Source: Paenibacillus artemisiicola
Lineage (GTDB): Bacteria > Bacillota > Bacilli > Paenibacillales > Paenibacillaceae
Reading direction: 5' to 3'
Assembly (NCBI RefSeq): GCF_017652985.1
Contig: NZ_JAGGDJ010000032.1
Coordinates: 1-63,912 of the forward strand
Length of the DNA: 63,912 nt
In this document: one piece after another, positions 17,220 through 26,352 of the stretch
Layout: every line of letters begins with the position of its first letter
How positions within the stretch are numbered: position 1 is the first letter of the stretch
Made by a program: the position numbers and the translations under genes
The notes under the pieces: model-generated
What the model was told of the DNA's origin: nothing
What the model saw: only the letters and a program-made list of their open reading frames with translations
The model's database searches: none

Positions 17220-17476
17220 CTGCCCACCTTATCCATGACATAATAGATTTGCCCGCCTTCAGAAGGCAGCACGATCACCACGTCCCCGGCCTGCAGCTCG
17301 AGCTCGTACAGCCGGCTGGCGACGATCAAATCCGCCGTATCCAGGATGATGTCATCGGTCAGTGACAAGCTCATTTCTGGCAGCGGCGAGATGACCGTGG
17401 CGAGCGCCACCCCGGAAGGCGGCTTATTGTCCCGCTCTTTCAAGAGGCGAGCGACGCCAACCGCCCAGGGCTTCAT
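17216..17476 (-). CDS. Baseplate-associated protein, XkdR-like (DUF2577)
   Basis: 86 residues. A small beta-barrel-like protein ending in VVIVLPSEGGQIYYVMDKV, typical of XkdR/DUF2577 proteins, which are thought to be an OB-fold part of the tail spike hub. It overlaps genes on both sides by 4 bases. Confidence 0.8.
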   Translation of the reverse strand: MKPWAVGVARLLKERDNKPPSGVALATVISPLPEMSLSLTDDIILDTADLIVASRLYELELQAGDVVIVLPSEGGQIYYVMDKVGR

Positions 17477-18462
17477 GCTGTCGCCTCCAATTCCACGCTT
17501 ACTTTGTGAATGCCGCCGGCAACGGAATGGCTGGCGCTGGTAATCAAGTAGCGGCCCACAATCCCCGTAATCGGTTCGTTAAAATCCATCATTCGGCCGG
17601 CTTTGATGTCATCGTGGCCAGGCAAGGTCAGCGAACAGCTTTCGTGGACCCGGTTCGCTTCGGCCAGCGCTGTCTTCGCGATCTGGCGGGCCTGCGCGGC
17701 GTTTTTGCCCTCCAAGGTAACGACTTGCGTCAATTGGCCATAACGGACCACGCTGGCGCTGTCTGCTGCCTCCGCGAACACCTTAACGGACTCTTCGTCC
17801 TCACTGGCGACGAGGACCTTGTTCTTCATGTCCTCGATGCTCGTCGAACGTGATGATTCGGATATGAGGGCGGAAACCGGGATCAGCGGGGAACGATCGC
17901 TTAGGCGGATCATGGGCTTAATCAGCAGGCCCGCCCGCGAGCGCACCGTCAGCGTATCGCCGTTCATCTCCATGTAATACGCTGTCCCCGTCTCTTGCTT
18001 CGCCTGATCCAGCAAATCGGTAAGGATTTCGCTCACGACGTCGCCCTTATAAATCTTGGTGACCAACGTCTTGATGCTGACGATATCGTGCTTGATGCCG
18101 AACTTTTCGCAGAGCTTGGCGATTGCACTGCTCACGCTGATCTTCTTGAACTGGATCACCGTTTCGTTTTTGTTCAAGTACCAGGCGAAATCATAACAGG
18201 TGACGTTTTTCCCGAATCGGCCGGTCGGTTCTGATCCCGTCACGACGTACTGTCGAAGCAGCGTATGTCCATTCAGCAGGGCAATGACGTCCCCTTCTTG
18301 GATAAATGTCCGCGAGGGGAAGCCCGCCGCATCATTGGCGGCGTAGCTGAAGCTCAGCTCTTCTCCCAAGGTGTCCATATGACTGGACCAGGCTATATTT
18401 CCGGCCAGCTCGGTAAAGTCGAGCAGACGGCCGCCGCGGGTCACTGCGAGCCGGTGTGCCAT
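17473..18462 (-). CDS. Baseplate hub protein, XkdQ-like (gpD/late control family)
   Basis: 329 residues. N-terminal GRLLDFTELAGNIAWSSHM, then TCYDFAWYLNKNETVIQFK and a C-terminal GRYLITSASHSV are typical of XkdQ. These proteins form the hub at the tip of the tail, below the tube. AGGGAGGTTAGG precedes the ATG. Part of the uninterrupted late operon. Confidence 0.88.
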   Translation of the reverse strand: MAHRLAVTRGGRLLDFTELAGNIAWSSHMDTLGEELSFSYAANDAAGFPSRTFIQEGDVIALLNGHTLLRQYVVTGSEPTGRFGKNVTCYDFAWYLNKNETVIQFKKISVSSAIAKLCEKFGIKHDIVSIKTLVTKIYKGDVVSEILTDLLDQAKQETGTAYYMEMNGDTLTVRSRAGLLIKPMIRLSDRSPLIPVSALISESSRSTSIEDMKNKVLVASEDEESVKVFAEAADSASVVRYGQLTQVVTLEGKNAAQARQIAKTALAEANRVHESCSLTLPGHDDIKAGRMMDFNEPITGIVGRYLITSASHSVAGGIHKVSVELEATA

Positions 18463-18897
18463 CTACCTAACCTCCCTCACCGACGGGATGACGAATTCTT
18501 TCAGTTCTAGCGTATAAGGAATGTCCCCTGCCCGATCCACCCCATAGGTGAAGTTTTCAATGAGGCAGGCCATGTTCAGCACTTCAAGCCCCTCTTTCGT
18601 GGTCACGATAATCCGGATCGGCTGCCGGCTGCTCTTCCAGCGATTAATGATGTTTACGCATCGCCAGCCGATAATGCTTGCCGAAACGAACGAATACTTC
18701 CGGACCGGGAAGATGGAAGCCAGCGAAACCGCCTTCAGCCCCCGAAGGCCGGGAAGATTCAGCTTGCCCACGCCGCTTGCGCCGCCAATGACATCGAATT
18801 CCTCATTCCCGCCCGGGATCGGAAGGGAAAATTCCGAGGGCGGCATCGGCAGCGTCAGCACTTCGGCCATGTTGTTCATGCTCAGTACCACATTCAC
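18463..18897 (-). CDS. Tail hub/LysM-less XkdP-like protein
   Basis: 144 residues. It opens with strands rich in Pro and Met (LTLPMPPSEFSLPIPGG) and ends in ENFTYGVDRAGDIPYTLELKEF, as in the N-terminal part of XkdP. The usual C-terminal LysM peptidoglycan-binding domain is absent, so this is a short version. The start is GTG after GGAGGGAAA. The stop abuts the XkdQ-like start. Confidence 0.75.
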   Translation of the reverse strand: MNVVLSMNNMAEVLTLPMPPSEFSLPIPGGNEEFDVIGGASGVGKLNLPGLRGLKAVSLASIFPVRKYSFVSASIIGWRCVNIINRWKSSRQPIRIIVTTKEGLEVLNMACLIENFTYGVDRAGDIPYTLELKEFVIPSVREVR

Positions 18898-18909
18898 GCG
18901 TTTCCCTCC

Positions 18910-21075
18910 CTACATGTTTGCAAGCGCGAGCTTGATTTCCTGATGAAACAAGCTGCCCAGTTCGTCCAGAAATTGCGCATTGCCAATGACATTCCCTTGG
19001 ATGGTGATCTGGACCTTCACCCCGCCACGGCTGCTTTCGATCATCTTTTCCGACTTGTCAGCCGGGATGACCTGCGAGCCATTCGGCAGGTTGATGATTT
19101 CGCCGCCGCGCTCGTTGACCTGCGCCAGGCCGCCTTGGAAATAGCTCGTGCCGAGCGCAAACGTCGAGATTTTAGGGATATTGATCCCGAAGGACTTGCC
19201 GCCGAACTTCGGCACCCAATCCGGAATCGTGACCTTGATACCGTTAACCTGGTCGATGAGTGTATTCACCATCGAAATGATGCCGTTGATCGGCGCCTTC
19301 GCATAGGTTTTCATCAGGCCGAACGTCCCTTTGAACACTTCCACGATGCCATCCCAAGCACCCTTCCAATCTCCCTTAAACACAGATTTGAAGAAGGTGA
19401 TGATCCCGCCAAAGATCATCTTGACGTTCGCGACCGCATCGCGGAAGCTTTGCACAATGCTCTGCCCGAGCGGAAAGCTTTCGAGCCAGGCCGCGACCTT
19501 CGAAACCGCGCCGGTGATGGTGGTCTGAATCGTTCCCCAGATATCGGAGATGTTCGCGCCGAGTTTCTGCGCCCACGCAATCACCTTGTCCCAGTTCTTG
19601 TAGAGCAGGACCCCAGCGGCGACAGCCAGCCCAATCCCGATCGCAATCAGGCCGAACGGGTTCGCGCTCATGACAGTTTTGAAAATCACCTGCACAAGCG
19701 TCAGTTCTTTCGTCACCTTCTTGTACGCGTCCAGCATTTTAACGAGCTTGTTCACAGACTGTTGCGCGACAAACGCGGCAGTGAGACCGCCTATAACCGG
19801 AATGAGCCAGTTCGCGTTGTCTTTCGCCCAGGACAGTCCGTCCGCGAAATCGGCAATCAAGGACGATCCGAGCGCAAACGCCTGATTGATGCCGGCTTCG
19901 ATTTCCCCGGAATGGGAGCTGAACCATTGCCCAAATTCGCTCAGCTTCGGCAGCAGTTTTTTCGTAATGGGGACCATGACGGACATTTCGAGCTGACGCC
20001 CGATGCCGGTAAACGCCTCAGACGCGCTGTTATACTTGATCTTGTTGATGCCGTCCATGGTGGTCTTCGTCATTTCAAACTTCTTGTCCGCGGTCCCCAG
20101 CGCGGCAATGACGTCCTTCTCCATGTCCTCGAACTGTGTGCCAAACAGCGCGACGCCGATCGTGTTCTTCTTGACGGGATCCTTGATCGACGAGATAGAC
20201 TGTACGATTTGCTTGAACGCTTTCTGCGCGGCCGGGCCGCCTTTTGCGAACGTCTCCGACATCTTGGTTCCATTGAAGCCGAGCGCTTTAAACGCCTGCA
20301 GCGACGACTTGGACATGTCCTTGGAGCGAATTTCGAATTCTTTGACCGCATCGCCGACCTTGTCGAGGTTGAACGCGCCTTTCTCGAGGCCCGCCCCGAA
20401 AATGTCGAACATTTGGTTAGCGCCGAAGCCGAGGTTCTTGAAATACACGCTGTATTCATTGGCCGTGTCCAGCAGCTCGCCGGACTTGTTGAGCCCCTTC
20501 TGCGCCCCTTGGGCGAGCAGGTTATACGCCTGCGTGGACGAGATGCCGAAGTTCTTCATCATGGTATCCGCGACTTTCACGGAATCCGCAACTTCCTCCC
20601 CGAATACATCCCGGTAGGTCACGGCCAGCGCCGTCGTTTTCTTCAGCTCGTCCCCGACTTGCCCCGTCACCTGTTTCGTGGTGGTCATGGAGGAAACTAA
20701 ATCCTTGAAGCTTTCGCCGAGCCCCTTCTTGTACAGGTCCGACGCGCTTTTCTCCATGTTGGCCAGTTCTTGCGCGCTTGCGCCCGTTGCGGCTTGGAAA
20801 TCGGACATCGTGGCCGAGTAGTCCTTTACGAAATCGATACTGCCTTTCACGGTCTCGATCGCCGCATGAATGCCAAGGAAGGCGGTTGTGGTCACCGCCG
20901 CTTTCTTGACGACACTCGAGAAGCTGGAGACGGCCGAGGACTTGAAGTGCTGGACATTGTTGTCCAGCAGCTTCATCGCCCGTGCCTGCTTCTTGGTTTC
21001 CTCGCCCGTCCGCCGCATCGGGCCGGAGAACTTGTCCTTCAAGTTGAGAATCGTATTAATTACTTTCTTTGCCAA
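18910..21075 (-). CDS. Tail tape measure protein
   Basis: About 721 residues. N-terminal helical region, then a PhageMin_Tail-type domain (residues 90-330, with SFKDLVSSMTTTKQVTG and NLLAQGAQKGLNKSG), then several hydrophobic segments around residues 440-500 (VIGGLTAAFVAQQ, NPFGLIAIGIGLAVAAGVLL), and Gly-rich C-terminal strands. The protein sets tail length and is chaperoned by the gene just upstream. TTG 21075 lies just after GGGGGG/GAAGG, four bases past the frameshift stop; a TTG at 21093 has no ribosome site. At this length the tail would be rather short. Confidence 0.9.
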   Translation of the reverse strand: MAKKVINTILNLKDKFSGPMRRTGEETKKQARAMKLLDNNVQHFKSSAVSSFSSVVKKAAVTTTAFLGIHAAIETVKGSIDFVKDYSATMSDFQAATGASAQELANMEKSASDLYKKGLGESFKDLVSSMTTTKQVTGQVGDELKKTTALAVTYRDVFGEEVADSVKVADTMMKNFGISSTQAYNLLAQGAQKGLNKSGELLDTANEYSVYFKNLGFGANQMFDIFGAGLEKGAFNLDKVGDAVKEFEIRSKDMSKSSLQAFKALGFNGTKMSETFAKGGPAAQKAFKQIVQSISSIKDPVKKNTIGVALFGTQFEDMEKDVIAALGTADKKFEMTKTTMDGINKIKYNSASEAFTGIGRQLEMSVMVPITKKLLPKLSEFGQWFSSHSGEIEAGINQAFALGSSLIADFADGLSWAKDNANWLIPVIGGLTAAFVAQQSVNKLVKMLDAYKKVTKELTLVQVIFKTVMSANPFGLIAIGIGLAVAAGVLLYKNWDKVIAWAQKLGANISDIWGTIQTTITGAVSKVAAWLESFPLGQSIVQSFRDAVANVKMIFGGIITFFKSVFKGDWKGAWDGIVEVFKGTFGLMKTYAKAPINGIISMVNTLIDQVNGIKVTIPDWVPKFGGKSFGINIPKISTFALGTSYFQGGLAQVNERGGEIINLPNGSQVIPADKSEKMIESSRGGVKVQITIQGNVIGNAQFLDELGSLFHQEIKLALANM

Positions 21076-21079
21076 TCCT

Positions 21080-21639
21080 TCACCCCCCGGCAAGTTGCTT
21101 CAGCAGGGCCGCTTCCGCCTCGCGATACTGGTTCATCCAGTGGAAATAGACGGTCTTTTCCATTGGCGTGAGATTGACCAGCCGTTCGTGATCGTGTCCC
21201 CGAACGACAAAGAAACCGATCATCGTCAGCTCAGCATCGCCGTCAATTAGTTTTTTACGCCTTTCGCCGCCTCTTCCGGCTTGGCGTAGCCGCCTAGCAT
21301 CATCGCTCTACCAGCCAATTCGTTGATTTCGTACGGTTCAAGCAGCCTAGCGACGATTTCGAGGTTATCTTTGACTTCGTATGCCGCCAGCAGCTCCGGA
21401 TCGCGGAACAGCGGAATGGAATTGTAGACGACATACGTATTCGAATAGACGTTATCGGCGGTATCGCCTTGCATATCGATCGCCTTATAGACAACCTCCC
21501 TGGCCGGCGCTTGCATCGTCGTGGTTCCGCCCAAGCTGTCGATATAGACTTCCTCCGAGCGGTTTACCCGCTCCGCTTTCGCTGCTTTCGCCGCGATCAG
21601 ATCCCCTAGTGTCAATTTCGTGTCCCGATGTTGTCCCAT
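21080..21639 (-). CDS. Tail assembly chaperone extended by -1 ribosomal frameshift (gpGT-like)
   Basis: At 21256-21250 the coding strand reads A-AAA-AAC just before the zero-frame TAA. Slipping back one base opens a 56-codon frame to a TGA at 21080, giving a fused product of about 186 residues with a tail such as LTMIGFFVVRG. The 152 bases between the zero-frame stop and the tape measure gene otherwise hold no gene. G/GT frameshift fusions are conserved in long-tailed phages, and position, heptamer and open frame all agree. The efficiency cannot be judged from sequence. Confidence 0.85.
21247..21639 (-). CDS. Tail assembly chaperone (XkdN/gpG-like), zero-frame product
   Basis: 130 residues. 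It sits between tube and tape measure genes, the place of lambda gpG analogues, and has an LTLGDLIAAKAAKAERV N-terminus like XkdN-group proteins. It would bind the tape measure during tail assembly. A GGAGGAACATGAATC ribosome site precedes the start. The last codons before the stop form the slippery sequence described in the next entry. Confidence 0.85.
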   Translation of the reverse strand: MGQHRDTKLTLGDLIAAKAAKAERVNRSEEVYIDSLGGTTTMQAPAREVVYKAIDMQGDTADNVYSNTYVVYNSIPLFRDPELLAAYEVKDNLEIVARLLEPYEINELAGRAMMLGGYAKPEEAAKGVKN

Positions 21640-21658
21640 GATTCATGTTCCTCCTGGA

Positions 21659-21675
21659 GGGGAGCGCCGCTCCCC
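21659..21675 (-). other. Perfect hairpin just before the chaperone ribosome site
   Basis: GGGGAGC-GGC-GCTCCCC on the minus strand lies between the tube stop and the chaperone start, with no T run behind it. It may protect the 3' end of the abundant tube mRNA, or attenuate downstream expression. Confidence 0.6.
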
Positions 21676-21695
21676 GTTAATTTTTGTTGAATGCC

Positions 21696-22115
21696 TTACA
21701 ACAGCTCGAGCATTTCGTAATCGCTGAATGTGAACGGCAATTCTTCCGTCGCGACGGCCTTCGCCTCCGTAGAGGAACCGAATTCCGAGAAGACCACCCC
21801 GGTCAAAATCGCCCGCTCCGCTTTGCCCGTTGATTTATTCGCGATCTTGACGACAATCTTGATGTCTGGAAAAACCCCGGTCTTAAATGCCTCGGCGAGA
21901 ATGGACGCGCCGCGGCTGTGCATCTTGTTCAGCGTGAGAGTCCCTTCGCCCCCGAAGCCCAAATATTTTTTGTATGTGCGGGGATCGCCCAAGAACGTGA
22001 CGTCTTCAAATTCGCCGGTCAGCTTGTACTCGGCCAATTTGGTGTCGTCCCAGATTTCGTTATTGATCCAAACCGTCAAGTCGTTTCCGCTGACGACATT
22101 GTTTCCTTTATTCAT
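21696..22115 (-). CDS. Tail tube (core) protein, XkdM-like
   Basis: 139 residues, the usual length. NKGNNVVSGNDLTVWINNE at the start and a beta-rich body ending in LPFTFSDYEMLELL fit the XkdM tube family. It forms the rigid inner tube of the contractile tail. AAGGAGTGAAG precedes the ATG. Lies directly after the sheath gene. Confidence 0.9.
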   Translation of the reverse strand: MNKGNNVVSGNDLTVWINNEIWDDTKLAEYKLTGEFEDVTFLGDPRTYKKYLGFGGEGTLTLNKMHSRGASILAEAFKTGVFPDIKIVVKIANKSTGKAERAILTGVVFSEFGSSTEAKAVATEELPFTFSDYEMLELL

Positions 22116-22128
22116 CGCGCTTCACTCC

Positions 22129-23214
22129 TTACTGCAGATAGATTTCAAAGCTCAGATCTTCCATCGCGTCCGGAATCTTGACGTTCCCGCCGAGGAAGAC
22201 GCTGCTTCCGAAGGCATTGTTTTTGACCATCTGATCATCCCAGCCCGCCGCCTCGGCTTTCCCGCTCTGCACCCAGGCTGCACGCTGCTGCGCGACATTA
22301 ACGTCCGCCTTATTGGCGAACGCATCATCGAGCAGCGAGTCGGCGGCAAGGCTGGCGAAATACGCGTTCACAGCCGAGATGAACAAGACCTGATTGTCGT
22401 ATTTGTTCTTGAACTTGCCGAGGTAGCTGTCCTTGAAGGAAGCCGCGATGTCTGCCTTCATCAAGTCCATCGTCTCGACAATGACGATCTTCTTGAAATC
22501 GTCCGTCACCCCCGGCGTCAGCGTCACGAGGGAATTGACGCCTCTTGCAATGCGAATCTTCCCATCATCATTGAAGAGTACGAGTTCCCCGTCGCCGATC
22601 GCCGTGTCCAGGTCTGCCGGCTCCGTCACCCCAACAAGCTCGGACAGCTCCAAATAGGTGCTGGATTGCGTCAGCGGCAGGCCGGTGAGCACGCCGAGCA
22701 GGCGGGCGATGTATTTCTCGCCCGTGACCGTCGTGCCGCCGGCATACGTGACATCCTCGTTCGTAAAATTGACAATGCGCGACGAATCCGGGTCCGCAGC
22801 TTGGTATACGACCGCTTTAATCCCTTTCTTGATGCTCGCCGGCAGTTTCGCGAACGTAACGAGGTCGTTTTGCTCGTCCGCATCCCCTTCGGCCAGCCCG
22901 ATCCAGTTGAACTTGCGCGAGCCGATCGCGGCCACGGCATCCGCGACAGCGGCCGTGCTGGCCGTTGCCACCGGCACGACAATCACCTTGCTACCACCGC
23001 CGGCGAGCACGTCCTTGATGTACTTCACGTTCGCCGCGGTAAATTTGGCGGCATCGATGTCGAGCGGCGAGCTGTATTCCTTCACCGCATGCGTCGCATC
23101 CGTGTTGTCCTTGACAATTAAAACGGCGATCTGCGCGGAAGAACGCGCAATCACCGTTTGGGCCAGCTTTTTAAATTGCACGTCAATCGTGGGTAACCCA
23201 ATTGTCACAGCCAT
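22129..23214 (-). CDS. Contractile tail sheath protein, XkdK-like
   Basis: About 361 residues, shorter than the B. subtilis PBSX XkdK, so the variable outer domain is reduced. It begins AVTIGLPTIDVQFKKLAQT and shows the conserved sheath core with a C-terminal VPDAMEDLSFEIYLQ-type strand. The sheath drives DNA injection by contraction, which places this phage in the myovirus group. AGGAGGG precedes the start; the exact start among GTG/ATG/GTG within 9 bases is uncertain. Confidence 0.9.
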   Translation of the reverse strand: MAVTIGLPTIDVQFKKLAQTVIARSSAQIAVLIVKDNTDATHAVKEYSSPLDIDAAKFTAANVKYIKDVLAGGGSKVIVVPVATASTAAVADAVAAIGSRKFNWIGLAEGDADEQNDLVTFAKLPASIKKGIKAVVYQAADPDSSRIVNFTNEDVTYAGGTTVTGEKYIARLLGVLTGLPLTQSSTYLELSELVGVTEPADLDTAIGDGELVLFNDDGKIRIARGVNSLVTLTPGVTDDFKKIVIVETMDLMKADIAASFKDSYLGKFKNKYDNQVLFISAVNAYFASLAADSLLDDAFANKADVNVAQQRAAWVQSGKAEAAGWDDQMVKNNAFGSSVFLGGNVKIPDAMEDLSFEIYLQ

Positions 23215-23651
23215 CACCCTCCTAATTCAATCGAAATATCCAGCATATCCGGGCCGTTATCCGTTTCCCGGTCGTCCACTTCAAGCGTGTAGACGTCAAA
23301 CGAGAATTGAAGCACACCATCCACCTTGACGGCATCCGCTTCAAATATTTGAACGACAAACCCGTCCATAATGGGGAAATCCCCCACGAAGGCGACCTCA
23401 AGCTTTTCCTGAACGTCCAGCAGCTCGATTTTCACCTTGTTCGGGTCCGTCGGAAAGTAGTAGATGACGACAGGGATGGTACGTTCCCGCAGCTTCGCGC
23501 CGGCCATGGAAGCCGTTACGTCTTCAAAATCCACGTAGAGACAAGGCCGCGGATACCCTTCGCGGATATCCTTGCTCTGAATCTCCACATCCGGCAAGAT
23601 GTCATTCAGCTTCGCATTAATCGCCTTTGAGATCTGCTTGATCGTGACCAT
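23214..23651 (-). CDS. Tail terminator / completion protein
   Basis: 145 residues. The small alpha/beta protein with SKAINAKLNDILPDVEI at the start and SFDVYTLEVDD near the end fits the tail terminator group found between HK97 gp10-like and sheath genes. It likely caps the tube and sheath. It overlaps the sheath start. Confidence 0.7.
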   Translation of the reverse strand: MVTIKQISKAINAKLNDILPDVEIQSKDIREGYPRPCLYVDFEDVTASMAGAKLRERTIPVVIYYFPTDPNKVKIELLDVQEKLEVAFVGDFPIMDGFVVQIFEADAVKVDGVLQFSFDVYTLEVDDRETDNGPDMLDISIELGG

Positions 23652-23652
23652 G

Positions 23653-24084
23653 TTACTTCAATCCCTTCTCCAACATCTCATCGATAAAGGCATCACAATC
23701 GTCGACGAATTCCTGTTCGAAGGCTTTGCGCGTTTTCTCGAAAACCCGCTTCCCCGGCGTGAATCCCACTTCTTCGCCGCTCTTCGTGACGTTACGATGA
23801 CCGTATTCGATGAGATGGGCATGCGGCGATGAACCGTACACACGGACGACCGTGGCATCCCCTTCGAACTTATACACCTTGCCGCGCTTGATGCCTTCCA
23901 CATAGTTGCCGGTCTTCTTTTGCGTCAGTTCCTTTGCCTTGTCGAGCGTCGCGCGCCTGAGCTTGTTCCCTTCGGTCTGGATGAATTTCCGGGTTTCCTT
24001 CGGCATCTGCTTTTCAGCCATGACCAGCAGCTGGTCCGCAAAATCAAACAGCTCCGTCACGTCAAAATCCTCGCCCCGGCTCAT
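23653..24084 (-). CDS. HK97 gp10-family head-tail protein
   Basis: 143 residues. The region with YVEGIKRGKVYKFEG and HAHLIEYGHRN followed by FTPGKRVF is the hallmark of HK97 gp10-like proteins (HLIEYGH motif), which join the head-tail interface. ATG 24084 overlaps the upstream stop in an ATGA arrangement. Confidence 0.88.
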   Translation of the reverse strand: MSRGEDFDVTELFDFADQLLVMAEKQMPKETRKFIQTEGNKLRRATLDKAKELTQKKTGNYVEGIKRGKVYKFEGDATVVRVYGSSPHAHLIEYGHRNVTKSGEEVGFTPGKRVFEKTRKAFEQEFVDDCDAFIDEMLEKGLK

Positions 24085-24413
24085 CCAATCACTTCCTCGC
24101 AAAATAGTTCAAGCTTCTCGTGACGCATGAACGGGTCCAGGATGAAACGGATGTTGAACCGCTGGCCGCGGTACAACATCCACATGTCCGGGGTGATGAA
24201 TTTGCCCGATAAGTACCGGACGATCACCTTGTGCGTCACTTGGCTGAGCACCGTTTCGATGCCCTGCTGCCGCTGCAGGCTGCCGGTTTGCGGGATGATC
24301 TCGGCGTGAACCGCCTTCAGCATCCGAGGCACGTAATCCATCTCGTTCAGCTCGTTGGGCAGCTTCACCATCGCCCACACTTCAAGCTTTTGATTCAACC
24401 GGCCGGCGTCCAT
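24081..24413 (-). CDS. Head closure / head-tail adaptor protein (SPP1 gp16-like)
   Basis: 110 residues. It begins MDAGRLNQKLEVW, and the downstream VTHKVIVRYLSGKFITPDMWMLYRGQRFNI is typical of the phage head-tail adaptor family, a beta-barrel stopper under the connector. Overlaps its downstream neighbour. Confidence 0.85.
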   Translation of the reverse strand: MDAGRLNQKLEVWAMVKLPNELNEMDYVPRMLKAVHAEIIPQTGSLQRQQGIETVLSQVTHKVIVRYLSGKFITPDMWMLYRGQRFNIRFILDPFMRHEKLELFCEEVIG

Positions 24414-24416
24414 GGT

Positions 24417-24695
24417 TCACACCTCCGGATTCCCGGCGCTCAGCTGCGTGATGAAATGCAGGATGATCGCCGGGATCTTCAAATCCCCTTCCGCCGCATT
24501 GCGGTTCTCATAGAACAGCGAAACCAGCATCTTCACGACGAGGTTATATAGTTCGTTGTCCGACTGCGGTTGAACGCCCGCCTTCAGCAGGAATTGCTTG
24601 GCCGCTCCGATCAGGCCCTCGATGATGAAGTCTTCATAGTCGTAATCGATTCGGAGGTACGCCTTCACGACGGATAGGGTAATCTCGTTATTCAT
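24417..24695 (-). CDS. Head-tail connector protein (gp6-like)
   Basis: 92 residues, mainly helical. The opening TLSVVKAYLRIDYDYEDFIIEGLI followed by a helix and FYENRNAAE is characteristic of HK97 gp6-like/YqbG connector proteins, which form a ring below the portal. Overlaps the preceding gene by 8 bases. Confidence 0.87.
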   Translation of the reverse strand: MNNEITLSVVKAYLRIDYDYEDFIIEGLIGAAKQFLLKAGVQPQSDNELYNLVVKMLVSLFYENRNAAEGDLKIPAIILHFITQLSAGNPEV

Positions 24696-24990
24696 GGCCG
24701 TCGTCTGCGTGCCCGCTGCCCGCTTCCGGGTTCGGTTCCGGCGGCGTCTCGTCTTGCGGCTCCGCTTCGGCTGCTTCGTTTTCAGCCGCCGCGATCGACA
24801 CTTCCACCGAGTAGGGGACGAGGATGATTTTCATGCCGCTGTGCTCCTGCTCCTGGCGAATCTTTTCCGCCAGATCGGCATGCTCCGCTGCGTTCAGAGG
24901 AACCGTCGCCTTAAAGAGAATGACCGTCTCGCCGGCGGCGTTCTCCGCCTGCAGCGCGTCGATTTTCTCCGCTTTTACTTTCCTTGCCAT
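24688..24990 (-). CDS. Small acidic phage protein downstream of the capsid gene
   Basis: 100 residues. A Lys-rich start (ARKVKAEKIDAL), a beta-like middle and a C-terminal tail very rich in Glu, Ala and Pro. It has no recognised family. A capsid decoration or head-assembly role would fit the position between capsid and connector genes, but that is inference. Confidence 0.6.
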   Translation of the reverse strand: MARKVKAEKIDALQAENAAGETVILFKATVPLNAAEHADLAEKIRQEQEHSGMKIILVPYSVEVSIAAAENEAAEAEPQDETPPEPNPEAGSGHADDGHE

Positions 24991-25010
24991 GGTTACCCGC
25001 TCCTTTCATA

Positions 25011-25030
25011 AGGGGGCCGTTTGGCCCCGT
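25011..25030 (-). other. Stem-loop right after the capsid gene
   Basis: GGGGCC-AAAC-GGCCCC lies 3 bases after the capsid stop with no T run behind it. It probably stabilises the 3' end of the capsid mRNA or partly terminates it. Confidence 0.6.
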
Positions 25031-25033
25031 GAA

Positions 25034-26341
25034 TTAGCTTGCTACGCCCTTTTTGATGATGACCACGCCGTTAGGATCGATCAGCTTGCCGTCCGCGATC
25101 AGGATGGCTTTATCGACCCATTCGTTCGTGTCATGGTCGAAGTACCGGAACATGGTCATCTGCATATTCGAGTTGAATCCGTAGTTGGCCAGGTTGCAGT
25201 AAATGGCGACCACATCGCCCGTCGCGGCATCCGCGAACGGCGAGATGACGTCATCTTCGACCTGAATCACGGCCTTGCCCGCAAAGCGTTCCTGCGCGCC
25301 TTCCGTGATGCCGTAGTTCACGCGGCCGATCGGCTGCCCATTTTCATCCGTCATGCCGTTGATATAGCCTTCGAACGTCCCCGACGCCATAAGAAACGTC
25401 GCGCCGGCCTTGTACGAAAGCGGCATTTTGGCGAGAACCATTTTGGCCCATTGGCTCCAGTCGGCAAACTCAGCTGGCGTCATGCTGACGACTTGTGCCG
25501 CCGGCACGCGCGGGTCCGCGGTTATGCCGAGCATTTTGCCCGTCCCATTGCCCTTAATGACGCCGAGGTCAATTGCCTTGACCATCGCTTCTACGATCAG
25601 ATCCGTGATCGTCGTTTCGAATCCGTCCAGGGACACCGTGTCAGCCAGCAGGGAAACCGACACCTTGCATTCGAGACCGAAGTACGAGAACGAAAGCTTG
25701 GTATTGGCCTGCACCTTCTGTTTGTCGGAGGGGACGCTTTCGCCGATCCACGTCGCAATCGGCTTCAGCGAAAGAATCGGGATGTCCACGCCGCCTTTGA
25801 CATTCATCTTGCGGACGCGGCTGAAGACCTGGCCGTAGACCGTAATCTTGCGAATGACTTCGTTCAGGATCGTCGTCGGGATCACCGCCGAGACATCCGC
25901 GGTCGACGTCATCGCATTGGCGCGCAGCTCCGGCCGGACTTCGCCCGTTTTGGCGAACGCCATGAACGCGCTGCGGTATTCCGGCGTGCCGTACGGATCG
26001 GCGTTCTCCTGCGAACGTTGTTGCTGCTGCTGTGCACCCGCTCCCATGCCGTAGGCGGCCAGCACTTGCGCATGGCCCGGGTTTTGAGCACGGAATTCTG
26101 GCACTGGCGATGTTACGCCTGGGGTAGCTGCCGACGGCTGCTGGCTGCGATGCTCCTCGTTCTCGTCATCCGGAAGCGCGTCAATCATGCTGCGCAGCTC
26201 CGCGATCTCGCTATTGAGCGTTTCCGTCTCCGCGTTGATGCTCCGCAGCTCCGCGATCTCCGTCGCTGCGCCTGCACGGGTAACCAGTTCAGCCTTCCGT
26301 GCTTCCTTCTTGCCCAGCATGGTTCTCAGTTTCTTTTTCAT
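25034..26341 (-). CDS. Major capsid protein, HK97 fold
   Basis: 435 residues. An N-terminal coiled-coil scaffold (residues 1-110, rich in Glu, Arg and Leu) would be removed by the protease; a Gln-rich linker near residue 100 follows. The mature part has AVIPTTILNEVIRKITVYGQVFSRV and MKAIDLGVIKGNGTGKMLGI-like HK97 capsid words. It forms the icosahedral shell. Standard neighbours: protease upstream, connector downstream. Confidence 0.93.
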   Translation of the reverse strand: MKKKLRTMLGKKEARKAELVTRAGAATEIAELRSINAETETLNSEIAELRSMIDALPDDENEEHRSQQPSAATPGVTSPVPEFRAQNPGHAQVLAAYGMGAGAQQQQQRSQENADPYGTPEYRSAFMAFAKTGEVRPELRANAMTSTADVSAVIPTTILNEVIRKITVYGQVFSRVRKMNVKGGVDIPILSLKPIATWIGESVPSDKQKVQANTKLSFSYFGLECKVSVSLLADTVSLDGFETTITDLIVEAMVKAIDLGVIKGNGTGKMLGITADPRVPAAQVVSMTPAEFADWSQWAKMVLAKMPLSYKAGATFLMASGTFEGYINGMTDENGQPIGRVNYGITEGAQERFAGKAVIQVEDDVISPFADAATGDVVAIYCNLANYGFNSNMQMTMFRYFDHDTNEWVDKAILIADGKLIDPNGVVIIKKGVAS

Positions 26342-26352
26342 GTGCGTTCACC

